NCBI GenBank assembly: GCA_028701715.1
Contig: JAQVQF010000018.1
Location: forward strand, 1-17,114
Origin: Eubacteriales bacterium
GTDB lineage: Bacteria > Bacillota > Clostridia > Oscillospirales > CAG-382
DNA: 17,114 nucleotides
Reading direction: 5' to 3'
In this document: positions 1 to 7,165 of the stretch, piece after piece
How the letters are laid out: each line of letters begins with the position of its first letter
How positions within the stretch are numbered: position 1 is the first letter of the stretch
The notes under the pieces: generated by a model
What the model saw: only the letters and a program-made list of their open reading frames with translations
Told to the model about the DNA's origin: nothing
Database searches by the model: none
Position numbers and translations under genes: made by a program

Positions 1-1
1 T

Positions 2-343
2 TTCGCCGAAATCGTTCCCGGTGTGGACGGACTTATTCACTGCTCGCAGATAGGCCGTAAATTTGTTCCGAATCCCGCCTCGGTTCTCAAGGTCGGCGAC
101 AGGATGGATGTTAAAATTACGGCTATTGACGACGATAAAACCAGAGTCAGCCTTTCCATAAAAGCGCTGCTTGAACCGGAAGAAGCTTCGGATGAGGATA
201 TCGCCAAGGCAAACGCCGCGGCGGACGATCGCACTGTCGCGGATGACCGCAATACAGCGGACGACCGCAATGCCGCGGACGACCGCAATGCCGCGGACGA
301 CCGCAATGCCGCGGATAACGAAGCCGAAGACACACAGGTATAA
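2..343 (+). CDS. S1 RNA-binding domain protein, C-terminal part (5' end outside window)
   Basis: The gene enters from the left in the frame beginning at base 2; an internal GTG at 23 is not the real start. The first ~55 residues are the second half of an S1 (OB-fold) domain: PGVDGLIHCSQIG, then KVGDRMDVKITAID and the closing strand TRVSLSIKALLE. This ending is typical of ribosomal protein S1 homologues. In many Clostridia the last S1 domain belongs to a fusion with IspH (HMB-PP reductase), but the part that would show this is not in the window. The S1 fold is followed by a charged tail containing five 6-residue units of the type ADDRNA (DNA repeat at 221-310), ending NEAEDTQV. S1 domains bind single-stranded RNA, so a role in translation or RNA binding in the cytoplasm is expected. 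A strong terminator follows 15 bp after the stop. S1-domain identity is sure; which S1 protein it is remains inference. Confidence 0.85.
   Translation, partial: FAEIVPGVDGLIHCSQIGRKFVPNPASVLKVGDRMDVKITAIDDDKTRVSLSIKALLEPEEASDEDIAKANAAADDRTVADDRNTADDRNAADDRNAADDRNAADNEAEDTQV
221..310 (+). repeat. 18-bp in-frame tandem repeat (5 units)
   Basis: There are five consecutive 18-bp units at 221-238, 239-256, 257-274, 275-292 and 293-310, with a partial sixth from 311. The last three are identical (GCGGACGACCGCAATGCC); the first two differ at a few bases. Each unit encodes Ala-Asp-Asp-Arg-Asn/Thr-Ala/Val/Thr, so the array extends the acidic C-terminal tail of the S1-domain protein without changing frame. 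The divergence gradient (old units 5', identical units 3') suggests recent slippage or unequal exchange. Confidence 0.95.
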
Positions 344-358
344 TATAAACCATTCAAA

Positions 359-395
359 AAGAGCGCTTTTCCCTTTTCGGTAAAGCGCTCTTGTA
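359..395 (+). terminator. Intrinsic terminator of the S1-domain gene
   Basis: A perfect 11-bp stem (359-369 with 382-392; arms AAGAGCGCTTT / AAAGCGCTCTT) has a 12-nt loop. It is followed by a T-rich run with interruptions. It begins 15 bp after the stop codon at 343. The A-rich 5' flank means it could also act on minus-strand transcripts arriving from the RNA candidate at ~494-690. Confidence 0.85.
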
Positions 396-493
396 TTTAT
401 TTTATATTTGTATTTTATACGGTATATGTTCGCTCAATACGCTTGTCTTTAAACACATTGTAATGAATATAGATTTAAATCAATAAAATAAAT

Positions 494-690
494 AAAAAAC
501 CCCGCCATGGCCGTGATCCCCGAGGAACGAAACCCTGCCCAAGCAGGATGGTGCGCTCTCCGCCGTTTTGTGCTTCCAACATCCGTGGCCGGGGTGCGCC
601 GTAAGGGCTTTGCAGCCCGGCAAAACAGCCCGGGACGGGAGGCCTGCATTCCCGCGGACGGAATATGCGCTCCTTTTCGTTAATGTGGGT
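494..690 (-). ncRNA. Candidate structured small RNA (unassigned; 6S-like in size)
   Basis: The 344-850 gap holds no convincing gene, but 500-665 is far more GC-rich than its AT-rich flanks and is full of pairings. Read on the minus strand, the 3' end is an 11-bp stem with one bulge (583-594 with 500-510) running straight into six U (494-499), like an intrinsic terminator. Within or beside it are a hairpin with a GCAA (GNRA) loop at 605-618, a 5-bp hairpin at 534-547, and further C/G-rich arms at about 622-660. The GNRA loop and U-tract exist only in the minus orientation, which is why I chose that strand. A TATAAA at 690-695 could be a -10 box, giving an RNA of about 190 nt, but no good -35 is visible. 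The size would suit 6S RNA, but I did not recognise a diagnostic motif. It is convergent with the S1-domain gene, so a riboswitch is unlikely. Confidence 0.45.
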
Positions 691-850
691 TTATACTCGG
701 AAATACACGCACCGGGCAGGAGAAATTTCTTTTATGCCGCGTTGCGCCGCGTTACTGTCGTACATCGAAGAAAATACAAACGGTATCGCAAAAATAATCG
801 GTGATATAATTTATGTGGGAATCGGATAAAATATTCTTTTAAGCTTAGTT

Positions 851-1174
851 TTAATCTGCGTCGATATCTGTTTCGGCTTCCTCGTCGTCCTCGTCGTCAT
901 AAGCTTCGTCAAGGTCGATTTCATTCATGAATTCATCCTCAAAAGCGTCGGCGGCTTTGTCGAATTCCTCGTCATCGTCTATGGTAACCAGGGTTTCCTC
1001 CCCGTTTTCATCGGCTTCCAAACGGAGAATAACATATTCATCATCATCGTTTTCCACCGGTTCAAGAGCCACATATGCTTTGCCGTCTATTTCAAGATTG
1101 CCGATGATATAAAAATCGGTTTCGTTGCCTTCTTCGTCGGTAAGGGTTATTTTTTCTTCGTTGCTGTCAGCCAT
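851..1174 (-). CDS. DUF1292 (YrzB-like) acidic protein
   Basis: The product is 107 residues, of unknown function, and very acidic. The core matches the DUF1292 pattern: KITLTDEEGNETDFYIIGN, then KAYVALEPVE and the strand YVILRLEADENGEETLVTI. These form a small beta-rich domain. The last ~40 residues are almost entirely Asp/Glu. The open frame extends upstream to 1285, but the start at 1174 is chosen for two reasons: a GGAGG lies about 6 bp before this ATG, and a near-consensus promoter (1221-1249) lies inside the longer frame, so its transcripts could not encode the extension. Family members are common in Firmicutes, often near ruvX/yrrL. Here the gene stands alone between an RNA candidate and the CdaR-type regulator, transcribed away from the latter. 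No terminator is obvious after the stop. Confidence 0.85.
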   Translation of the reverse strand: MADSNEEKITLTDEEGNETDFYIIGNLEIDGKAYVALEPVENDDDEYVILRLEADENGEETLVTIDDDEEFDKAADAFEDEFMNEIDLDEAYDDEDDEEAETDIDAD

Positions 1175-1220
1175 ATTTTCCTCCGTAAGTTTGGTTTTAT
1201 AACCTGTATCCCGTATCGAT

Positions 1221-1249
1221 ATTCTATCATACCATTCCCCCAAAGTCAA
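1221..1249 (-). promoter_or_regulatory. SigA-type promoter of the DUF1292 gene
   Basis: On the minus strand, -35 TTGACT (1249-1244), a 17-bp spacer and an extended -10 TGATAGAAT (hexamer TAGAAT at 1226-1221). Transcription would begin near 1214, leaving a ~40-nt leader with GGAGG before the ATG at 1174. This is one of the best promoter matches in the window. Confidence 0.85.
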
Positions 1250-1285
1250 GCATTTTATGCATGTGTCAGTATTTTCCGTTGACAT

Positions 1286-1713
1286 AATATTTACCCGATT
1301 ATCGTTCTCCCGCCTTGAATCGCATTTATAGTCAAAATTCTACAAAAAAAATAATGAATTTTTGGTAAAATCTTCAGGAATTACTTGAAAAATATAAATA
1401 ATTATTGTATTATTATATATTGATACGGATTATACTGCGATTGGTCTTTTTATATGACACTGCTTTCCGCCTTGATATGCCAAGCGATATAAAACGGGCT
1501 GTTAAACGGCGCAAAAAGTGTAAAAGCGGGTAAACGGTAAAAACGGATGTTACGGCATTTAATGTGTTAATGGCTAATATAATTAAGCCGTTAAAATACC
1601 CGGGGTGTTTTTAAAAGATAAATCGGTTTGGAAAATTTTTATTTCAAACTGCAGTTTTTGTGCCGACGGAAGTACAAAATAATGCGATATTATAGAAAGG
1701 AACGGTCATAGCT
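1286..1713 (+). other. Long AT-rich leader of the regulator gene
   Basis: This 430-bp stretch has no credible gene. It holds a candidate SigA promoter (1385-1413). A set of loosely similar G-rich steps follows at about 1500-1555 (AAACGGC, AAGCGGG, AAACGGT, AAACGG, roughly 10-14 bp apart). Next is an imperfect inverted repeat (1567-1575 with 1586-1594, nine pairs including one G-T) around the AT-rich centre AATATAATTA. The ribosome-binding leader of the next gene sits at 1696-1713. If the 1385 promoter is used, the untranslated leader is close to 300 nt, which is long enough for regulation. No known riboswitch was recognised. Confidence 0.5.
1385..1413 (+). promoter_or_regulatory. Candidate SigA promoter for the regulator–ftsEX operon
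   Basis: -35 TTGAAA (1385-1390), a 17-bp spacer and -10 TATTAT (1408-1413) in very AT-rich DNA. The match is good, but chance matches are common in such composition. A TATAAT at 1578-1583, inside the inverted repeat, is an alternative lacking a -35. Confidence 0.5.
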
Positions 1714-2799
1714 ATGTCCAACAAATTATTTCAGGGGCTCATTTATCAGATGAAGGATTCCACAGACAGAATGATCGGTGTGGTGGATGACAAGGGAGCG
1801 GTTGTCGCCTGCAGCAGCCTTTCACATATCGGCGAAATAAAAAATGACATTATCGAGGAAATTTCTTATACCTTCGACACCATAAGCTTAAACGGATATA
1901 CCTATAAAGCGATAGGCTCGCATACCAGAGCGGAATATATTGTTTTTGCCGAAGGCACCGACGAGGTAAGCAAAAGCCTGGCTTCGATAATTTCCGTATC
2001 GCTCACAAATCTTAAAACTCTGTACGACGAAAAATACGACAAAGCCAACTTTATTAAGAATATAATCCTTGACAACATACTCCCGGGGGATATTTATATC
2101 AAAGCCAAGGAACTGCGGTTCGACAGCGAAATAAACAGAGTGGTTTATCTTATCCGATTCTTGAATAAAGGCGATGTGGTTCCTTTCGATGTCATACAAA
2201 ACCTATTCCCGGATAAATCCAGGGATTATATTATCTCCGTCAGCGAAAGCGACATAGTGCTTGTTAAGGAATTAAAAACCGCCGCCGAAAATAAATCCAT
2301 CGACACTTACGCCAAATCGATAGCCGACACGGCTTCCGGCGAATTTTATTACAGGACGGTTATCGGCATTGGTTCGGTTGTGCAGAGCATCAAGGAGCTG
2401 GCGCGTTCCTACAAGGACGCGCAGGTTGCGCTTGAGGTGGGCAAGGTTTTCGGTTCGGAAAAGAGCATAATAAATTATGAAAACCTCGGCATAGGCCGTC
2501 TTATTTATCAGCTTCCCACCACATTGTGCGAAATGTTCCTGCAGGAGGTTTTCAAGCGCGGTTCGCTGGAATCCCTTGACAGAGAAACCCTTATGACAAT
2601 ACAGGCCTTTTTTGACAACAACCTCAACGTGTCGGAAACCAGCCGCAAGCTTTTTGTCCACAGAAACACTCTTGTTTACAGACTTGAAAAAATTAAAAAG
2701 CTCACAGGGCTTGATTTGCGTGAATTCGACCATGCCATAACCTTCAAGGTGGCACTGATGGTCAAAAAATACGTCGCTTCCAAGCCTACCATGTATTAA
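1714..2799 (+). CDS. CdaR/PucR-family transcriptional regulator
   Basis: The protein is 361 residues. The C-terminus (about 300-355) is the PucR/CdaR-type helix-turn-helix (HTH_30): NNLNVSETSRKLFVHRNTLVYR, with the recognition helix around HRNTLVYRLEKI, followed by LTGLDLREFDHAITFKVAL. The middle (~135-255) fits the CdaR GGDEF-like domain, including IGIGSVVQSIKELARSYKDA. The N-terminal ~110 residues look like a sensory domain with no recognisable ligand pocket. CdaR itself senses sugar diacids, but a protein of this layout commonly precedes ftsE in Clostridia, so the signal here may be unrelated to sugar acids. ftsE begins 17 bp after the stop, suggesting co-transcription. The ribosome-binding site AAAGGA lies 12 bp from the ATG, an unusually long spacing that recurs before three other genes. 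Confidence 0.85.
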   Translation: MSNKLFQGLIYQMKDSTDRMIGVVDDKGAVVACSSLSHIGEIKNDIIEEISYTFDTISLNGYTYKAIGSHTRAEYIVFAEGTDEVSKSLASIISVSLTNLKTLYDEKYDKANFIKNIILDNILPGDIYIKAKELRFDSEINRVVYLIRFLNKGDVVPFDVIQNLFPDKSRDYIISVSESDIVLVKELKTAAENKSIDTYAKSIADTASGEFYYRTVIGIGSVVQSIKELARSYKDAQVALEVGKVFGSEKSIINYENLGIGRLIYQLPTTLCEMFLQEVFKRGSLESLDRETLMTIQAFFDNNLNVSETSRKLFVHRNTLVYRLEKIKKLTGLDLREFDHAITFKVALMVKKYVASKPTMY

Positions 2800-2816
2800 T
2801 AAGTTAGGAAAATAAA

Positions 2817-3503
2817 ATGATTACCTTCCAGAACGTCTCGATGGTTTACCCCAACGGAACGGCGGCTCTCCGCAACGTTAATCTGCAGATAAACGACGGA
2901 GAGTTCGTGTTCATAGTCGGGAAATCCGGAGCGGGAAAAACCACTCTCACAAAGCTGCTTATGGGCGAAGAACGCGTCACGGGCGGCCAGCTTCACACGG
3001 GTAAATTTAAACTTGAAAAGTTATCAAAAAGAAAAATACCCTATCTTCGCCGCACAATGGGTGTGGTTTTTCAGGATTTCAGGCTTTTTTCCAATAAAAC
3101 GGTGTATGAAAATATCGCGTTCGCTCTCAGAGTGATAGGCGAAAAGCCCTCGGTTATCAGAAAAAGAGTTCCCGTTTTTTTAAATCTGGTCGAGCTTACC
3201 GACAAAGCCGACCGTTTCCCCGACGAGCTTTCGGGCGGAGAACAGCAAAGGGTAGCTTTTGCCAGAGCCCTGGTCAACAATCCCAAGATGATAATTGCGG
3301 ACGAGCCTACCGGCAACGTCGATCCCGAAATGTCAAAGGAGCTTATGGATTTGCTCATGCGGGTTAACAAGCTGGGAAAAACGGTTATAGTCGTCACTCA
3401 CGAAAAAGACCTTGTGGATATTTTTAAAAAACGCGTCGTCACCATACGCGACGGCGAGATAGTGTCCGACAGGGCGGGAGGCTATGCCGATGAAATTTGT
3501 TAG
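2817..3503 (+). CDS. ftsE: Cell division ATP-binding protein FtsE
   Basis: This is a 228-residue ABC ATPase of normal FtsE length. Visible motifs are Walker A GKSGAGKTT (K41), the Q-loop in VVFQDFRL, signature LSGGEQQR (138-145), Walker B MIIADEPTGNVD (D162, E163) and the switch histidine in VVTHEKD. FtsE forms a complex with membrane protein FtsX at the division septum and uses ATP hydrolysis to drive a conformational change that activates a periplasmic or extracytoplasmic peptidoglycan hydrolase. The gene is followed by ftsX with a short overlap, as usual. An appropriate SD (TTAGGA, 7 bp) precedes the ATG. Nothing odd was seen. Confidence 0.97.
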   Translation: MITFQNVSMVYPNGTAALRNVNLQINDGEFVFIVGKSGAGKTTLTKLLMGEERVTGGQLHTGKFKLEKLSKRKIPYLRRTMGVVFQDFRLFSNKTVYENIAFALRVIGEKPSVIRKRVPVFLNLVELTDKADRFPDELSGGEQQRVAFARALVNNPKMIIADEPTGNVDPEMSKELMDLLMRVNKLGKTVIVVTHEKDLVDIFKKRVVTIRDGEIVSDRAGGYADEIC

Positions 3504-4386
3504 AAACTTTTTTTATCTGCTCGGTCAGGGAATTGTCGGTGTATTCCGTAATTCCGTAATGTCCACCGCGTCGATACTCGTACTGGTATGCTGCATGCTG
3601 ATTGTCGGAACTTTCGGGCTGGTAGTCAAGGCGATAAACGACAATCTGCAAAGAGTCGACACATTAAACGTAATAGTGGCATACATAAACCCGGCGGCAA
3701 CCGACGAAGACATACAGAAAATGAAAAAGGACATTGAATCCTACAGTACCGACATAACCGTGGAATACGTGGATAAAAAAACCGGGCTTGAAAGATTGAA
3801 GGAGGAAATGGGCAGCGAAATCGATCTGGAAATGTATCTTAGAGACGAACGCCTAAACCCGCTTCCCGACACCTTTGAGATAAATTTTTCCTCTGCGGAG
3901 GGCGCGGAGGCGCTCAATAACTATATCAACAACCTTGACAACATAACCGACACCAGACATAAAATAGGGCTTGTGGAAAAAGTGAACACGGCGTCCAAGG
4001 GATTGATGGCGATAGCGGTCATCCTCATGGGTGTGCTGCTGCTGGTGGCTCTGTTTGTCATAATGAACACAATAAAATTAGGCGTATTCGCAAGACGCGA
4101 CGAAATAGCCGTCATGAGATACGTCGGAGCTACCAATACCTTTATCATTACCCCTTTCCTTATTGAAGGCATAATAATCGGCACTTTCTCCGCGTGCCTT
4201 GCCTACGGTATACAGTATTACCTCTACACACAGGTAATTTCGGATATCGTACGTTCCTATGGCATAGGAACGATAGCCCCCTTCGGCGAGACTGCGTTCG
4301 TTGTCGGCGCCGGATTCCTTGGAATAGGACTTTTCGCAGGTATTATCGCCAGCGGAATTTCCATTAAACGATACCTGAGCGAATAA
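3490..4386 (+). CDS. ftsX: Cell division membrane protein FtsX
   Basis: The protein has 298 residues with the FtsX layout: a cytoplasmic N-terminus (VRNFFYLLGQGIVGVFRN), TM1 (~24-48), a ~120-residue extracytoplasmic domain with the YVDKKTGLERLKEEMG block, TM2 (~171-195), the conserved cytoplasmic stretch FARRDEIAVMRYVGAT, TM3 (~215-245) and TM4 (~271-292), and a short KRYLSE tail. Two in-frame ATGs lie at 3484 and 3490. The second is preferred because GGGAGG (3476-3481) is 8 bp from it but only 2 bp from the first. The reading frame overlaps the end of ftsE, giving translational coupling. FtsX carries the FtsE signal to a hydrolase; the next gene encodes a plausible partner. Confidence 0.95.
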   Translation: MKFVRNFFYLLGQGIVGVFRNSVMSTASILVLVCCMLIVGTFGLVVKAINDNLQRVDTLNVIVAYINPAATDEDIQKMKKDIESYSTDITVEYVDKKTGLERLKEEMGSEIDLEMYLRDERLNPLPDTFEINFSSAEGAEALNNYINNLDNITDTRHKIGLVEKVNTASKGLMAIAVILMGVLLLVALFVIMNTIKLGVFARRDEIAVMRYVGATNTFIITPFLIEGIIIGTFSACLAYGIQYYLYTQVISDIVRSYGIGTIAPFGETAFVVGAGFLGIGLFAGIIASGISIKRYLSE

Positions 4387-4423
4387 AATATAAAATATAT
4401 TTATCGGGCATGGTACATGATCC

Positions 4424-4454
4424 AAACGGCAATACTCCTTGCACGCCGTTTTTT
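4424..4454 (+). terminator. Weak hairpin with U-tract between ftsX and the M23 gene
   Basis: AAACGGC (4424-4430) pairs with GCCGTTT (4445-4451) around a 14-nt loop, and six T run from 4449 to 4454. The stem is short, so it would probably attenuate rather than stop transcription into the M23 peptidase gene. Confidence 0.4.
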
Positions 4455-4483
4455 GCAGCTTCTTTGAAAGGAATGACTACATA

Positions 4484-5728
4484 ATGAAAAAAGGAATAAA
4501 GGTAACGGCTTTTATTATTAGCATACTTTTAAGCCTTGCGTTTACCGCCTCCGCCCTGTTTATAACCGACGCCGAAGCCGGTACCTCAACCACTATCGGG
4601 GAAGACCAGGAGGAGCTGAAAACGCTGCAGGCAAAATTGAATTCAATACGTCAGAAGAGAGAAAATTTAAACGAATCTAAAGCGGCGGCGGGAAACGATT
4701 ATGAAAACGCATATGCCGAAAAGCTCGTTTTGGAAAACGATATATCTCTCCTTGAAGAGGAAATTACGGTCACAAGCAAGCTTATTGGCGATTACGAGAT
4801 ACTTATAAAATCGCTCATAACCCAAATGTACGAGGAACAGACGGAAATAGACAAGCTGTACGATATGTATGATCAGATAGTGGTTTATTATTATAAGAAC
4901 GGCGCTCCGTCGGCCTTTGAGCTGCTTATGGAATCCGATTCGCTTTCGTCCTTCCTGACAAAAAAGGATTATGTCGAATACATATTGAAATATATGAAAA
5001 AGCTTGTCGGGGACATAGATGCGGCTAAGCTGGACCTTGCCAACACCCTCGGTGTATATGAAACCTCAAATAAAGACCTGATAAAATACAAAGAGGATTT
5101 AAACGACGCTAAGGCCGATTACGAATCTCAGGTTGTCGAGCTCGAAGCGCTTATGCTGACATACGGTGAGGATTTGGAGTTGACCGAGGAGCAAATTGCC
5201 GAATGCAACCGGAAAGCGAAAGAGCTGGAAAATCAGATAGCCGAGCTTAACGCAGCAATTAAAGAAAAATATACATACCTCGAGGGCGATTATGTCTGGC
5301 CCATAGCCGCCGATTACTGGGGAAGCTGTGTGGTAACTTCCGGTTTCGGTTACAGGAAGGACCCTTTTACCGGTGAAACGGCTTTCCATAATGGTGTGGA
5401 TATCGCCGCGCCCGCCGGCATGCCCGTTCAGGCGGTAAAATCCGGTACGGTAATACGCAGCGAATATTCCGACAGCTACGGCAACGTGATAGTGGTATCC
5501 CACGGCGACGGCACCGCAACCCTGTACGCTCATCTTTCAAAAAGACTTGTGGGATATAACGATAAAGTCCTCCAAGGCCAGGTTATTGGCAGGGTGGGCA
5601 CAACCGGAAGATCAACCGCAAATCACTTGCATTTTGGTGTATATAACGGAAACGAGCTTGTAGATCCCGCAGACTATCTTGACGAATACTTCAAGAAAGC
5701 GCTTGACATATACGGGTATCTGAAGTAA
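4484..5728 (+). CDS. Secreted M23 (LytM-type) peptidoglycan endopeptidase with coiled coil
   Basis: The product has 414 residues. It shows a signal peptide (Lys-rich start, hydrophobic core ~8-27, likely cleavage after DAEA near residue 32), then long Glu/Lys-rich coiled coils (~40-115 and ~190-275), then an M23 domain (~285-400). Zinc ligands are H302 and D306 (HNGVDI) and H383, with H350 (YAHLS) and H381 (HLHF) as the catalytic histidines. The set and spacing match active LytM-type endopeptidases, so unlike the degenerate LytM factor EnvC it should cut peptide cross-links itself. Its position after ftsEX, plus the coiled coil, suggests FtsEX controls it, as FtsEX controls CwlO or PcsB in other Firmicutes. 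The start at 4484 (AAAGGA 11 bp upstream, signal peptide directly after) is preferred to an in-frame ATG at 4439. Confidence 0.92.
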   Translation: MKKGIKVTAFIISILLSLAFTASALFITDAEAGTSTTIGEDQEELKTLQAKLNSIRQKRENLNESKAAAGNDYENAYAEKLVLENDISLLEEEITVTSKLIGDYEILIKSLITQMYEEQTEIDKLYDMYDQIVVYYYKNGAPSAFELLMESDSLSSFLTKKDYVEYILKYMKKLVGDIDAAKLDLANTLGVYETSNKDLIKYKEDLNDAKADYESQVVELEALMLTYGEDLELTEEQIAECNRKAKELENQIAELNAAIKEKYTYLEGDYVWPIAADYWGSCVVTSGFGYRKDPFTGETAFHNGVDIAAPAGMPVQAVKSGTVIRSEYSDSYGNVIVVSHGDGTATLYAHLSKRLVGYNDKVLQGQVIGRVGTTGRSTANHLHFGVYNGNELVDPADYLDEYFKKALDIYGYLK

Positions 5729-5763
5729 TACCCATAAATAAATAAAGGGAAGATAACAATTAA

Positions 5764-7083
5764 ATGAACAAGACAATAAAAATCACAACCGCTCTGATGC
5801 TGAGTATCGTGATTGCGGTGGTGACCTTTGTATCGGTATCCGTATATCTGCGTGACAAATACGACGAAAAGCTTGACAATCAAAATATATCATACAACAA
5901 TGCCATCGAAAGGCTGAGCCGACAATACGAGTCGCTTTCCGTTATAGGAAACGCGCTAAAAATCCTTGAGGAAGCCAAAGAAAAAATTAATGATTATTAT
6001 CTGTTCGATATAGACGACGACGCGGTAAAAGCCTCGCTTGGGCAGGCGATATACGATATTATATTCACCGGAACAGTGGAGGAGAAAGATATACAGACAT
6101 ATCTGCTCGACTCTTATTTCAACGCGATAGGCGACCCTTTCACAATGTATCACACTCCGGAGGAAATGGCCAAATTCAGCGATGAATCCGCCGGAAAGCT
6201 GTACGGGATAGGAATTTATGTATACCTTGACCCCGATACGGGTTATATATACGTCAACCGGGTTATGCCGGGTTCCCCCGCGGAAACGGCTGGGATAGAA
6301 GCGGGCGACGCCATTACCCATATTGAAAACACCCCGGTTACGGCCGAAACCTACACGCAGTGTATAAGCCTTGTGGCGGGCGAGCTTGACACAACGGTTA
6401 AGCTTAACATTATCAGGGACGGAGAACAGCTGGAAATTTCACCTCTCAGGGGCGAAGTCAGAGCAAGGAGCGTCTTCACCGACTATATCGGCGATTACGC
6501 TTGGATAACCATTATGGAATTTTCCGGCTTAGTGTCGGAGGATTTTATCGCCGCAATAAACGAAGCCGAAGCAAAGGGCGTAAAAGGTTATATCTTCGAC
6601 ATGCGCGACAATCCCGGAGGTGATCTGAACATCATATGTAATATATTGGATAAGCTGCTTCCCGAAGGACCAATTGTAAATGTAATGGATAAGAACCAAA
6701 ATAAAATTTATTCACGCTCGTCCGATTCGGCTTATATAAACAAGCCCATGACGGTGCTTTGCAACGAAAACACCGCATCAGCGGGCGAGCTGTTCACCGC
6801 GGCGCTTAAGGATTACCAAATGGCAACCGTTATAGGTGTCACCACCTATGGAAAAGGCACCATGCAAACCATCATTTCGCTCAGCGACGGTTCTGGTGTT
6901 CGTATAACCGAGTACTATTACAATCCTCCCTACAGCGAAAATTATCATCTTAAAGGCATCGAGCCCGATATTATCGTCGAGGAAAGCGAATACTATAAAA
7001 ACCGTCCTTTTCTCAGAGGCGGCGAGGGCGACGAGCCCTTGCAAGCGGCTATCGCGGAGCTTGACAGGCTTCAAAACAATTAA
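5764..7083 (+). CDS. S41 family C-terminal processing peptidase (CtpA-like)
   Basis: The protein has 439 residues. An N-terminal membrane anchor (~7-28) places the enzyme outside the membrane. A helical region (~40-140) is followed by a PDZ domain (~145-230; GIGIYVYLDPDTG, MPGSPAETAGIEAGDAIT) and the S41 core. The catalytic serine is S339 in NTASAGEL and the general-base lysine is K364 in TYGKGTMQ, 25 residues apart as in CtpA-type proteases; RDNPGG is also present. Such proteases use the PDZ domain to gate access and degrade or process exported proteins, some of them cell-wall hydrolases. It sits 35 bp after the M23 peptidase gene in the usual clostridial order, so processing of that hydrolase or a divisome component is a reasonable inference. 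Confidence 0.93.
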   Translation: MNKTIKITTALMLSIVIAVVTFVSVSVYLRDKYDEKLDNQNISYNNAIERLSRQYESLSVIGNALKILEEAKEKINDYYLFDIDDDAVKASLGQAIYDIIFTGTVEEKDIQTYLLDSYFNAIGDPFTMYHTPEEMAKFSDESAGKLYGIGIYVYLDPDTGYIYVNRVMPGSPAETAGIEAGDAITHIENTPVTAETYTQCISLVAGELDTTVKLNIIRDGEQLEISPLRGEVRARSVFTDYIGDYAWITIMEFSGLVSEDFIAAINEAEAKGVKGYIFDMRDNPGGDLNIICNILDKLLPEGPIVNVMDKNQNKIYSRSSDSAYINKPMTVLCNENTASAGELFTAALKDYQMATVIGVTTYGKGTMQTIISLSDGSGVRITEYYYNPPYSENYHLKGIEPDIIVEESEYYKNRPFLRGGEGDEPLQAAIAELDRLQNN

Positions 7084-7113
7084 ACAATAAACAATAATCA
7101 TTTTATGATTTAA

Positions 7114-7125
7114 AAGCCGCGGCTT
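7114..7125. promoter_or_regulatory. 12-bp perfect palindrome upstream of greA
   Basis: AAGCCGCGGCTT is self-complementary and lies in an AT-rich 82-bp gap, 40 bp before the greA ATG. It could be a protein-binding site or part of a weak hairpin; no T-tract follows, so a terminator is unlikely. A smaller inverted repeat (AATCAT/ATGATT) lies just to its left. Confidence 0.3.
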
Positions 7126-7165
7126 ATAAATTATCAGGATTAAAATATACCAAGGAGAAACCGAA

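Noticed and set aside
221..310. CRISPR-like array
   Set aside because: Units are contiguous 18-bp coding repeats without spacers.
37..357. 106-codon minus-strand frame rich in Ser/Ala/Leu opposite the S1-domain gene
   Set aside because: It is the antisense shadow of the repeat-containing tail of the S1 gene.
568..804. 78-codon plus-strand frame in the 344-850 gap
   Set aside because: No SD, no protein-like pattern, and it runs through the paired RNA candidate; GC-rich structured DNA often gives chance frames.
1175..1285. N-terminal extension of the DUF1292 protein
   Set aside because: The near-consensus promoter at 1221-1249 lies inside it, and GGAGG marks the ATG at 1174.
1701..1714. GGTCATAGCT resembles the lacZ/M13 reverse-primer sequence, raising possible vector contamination
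   Set aside because: Only ten bases match, the flanks are not vector, and a variant of the same leader occurs at 9185-9196 before another native gene.
4473..4484. Three-codon upstream frame (ATG ACT ACA TAA) overlapping the M23 start codon as TAATG
   Set aside because: The AAAGGA directly abuts this ATG, leaving no spacing for a ribosome; it is more simply part of the shared leader sequence.
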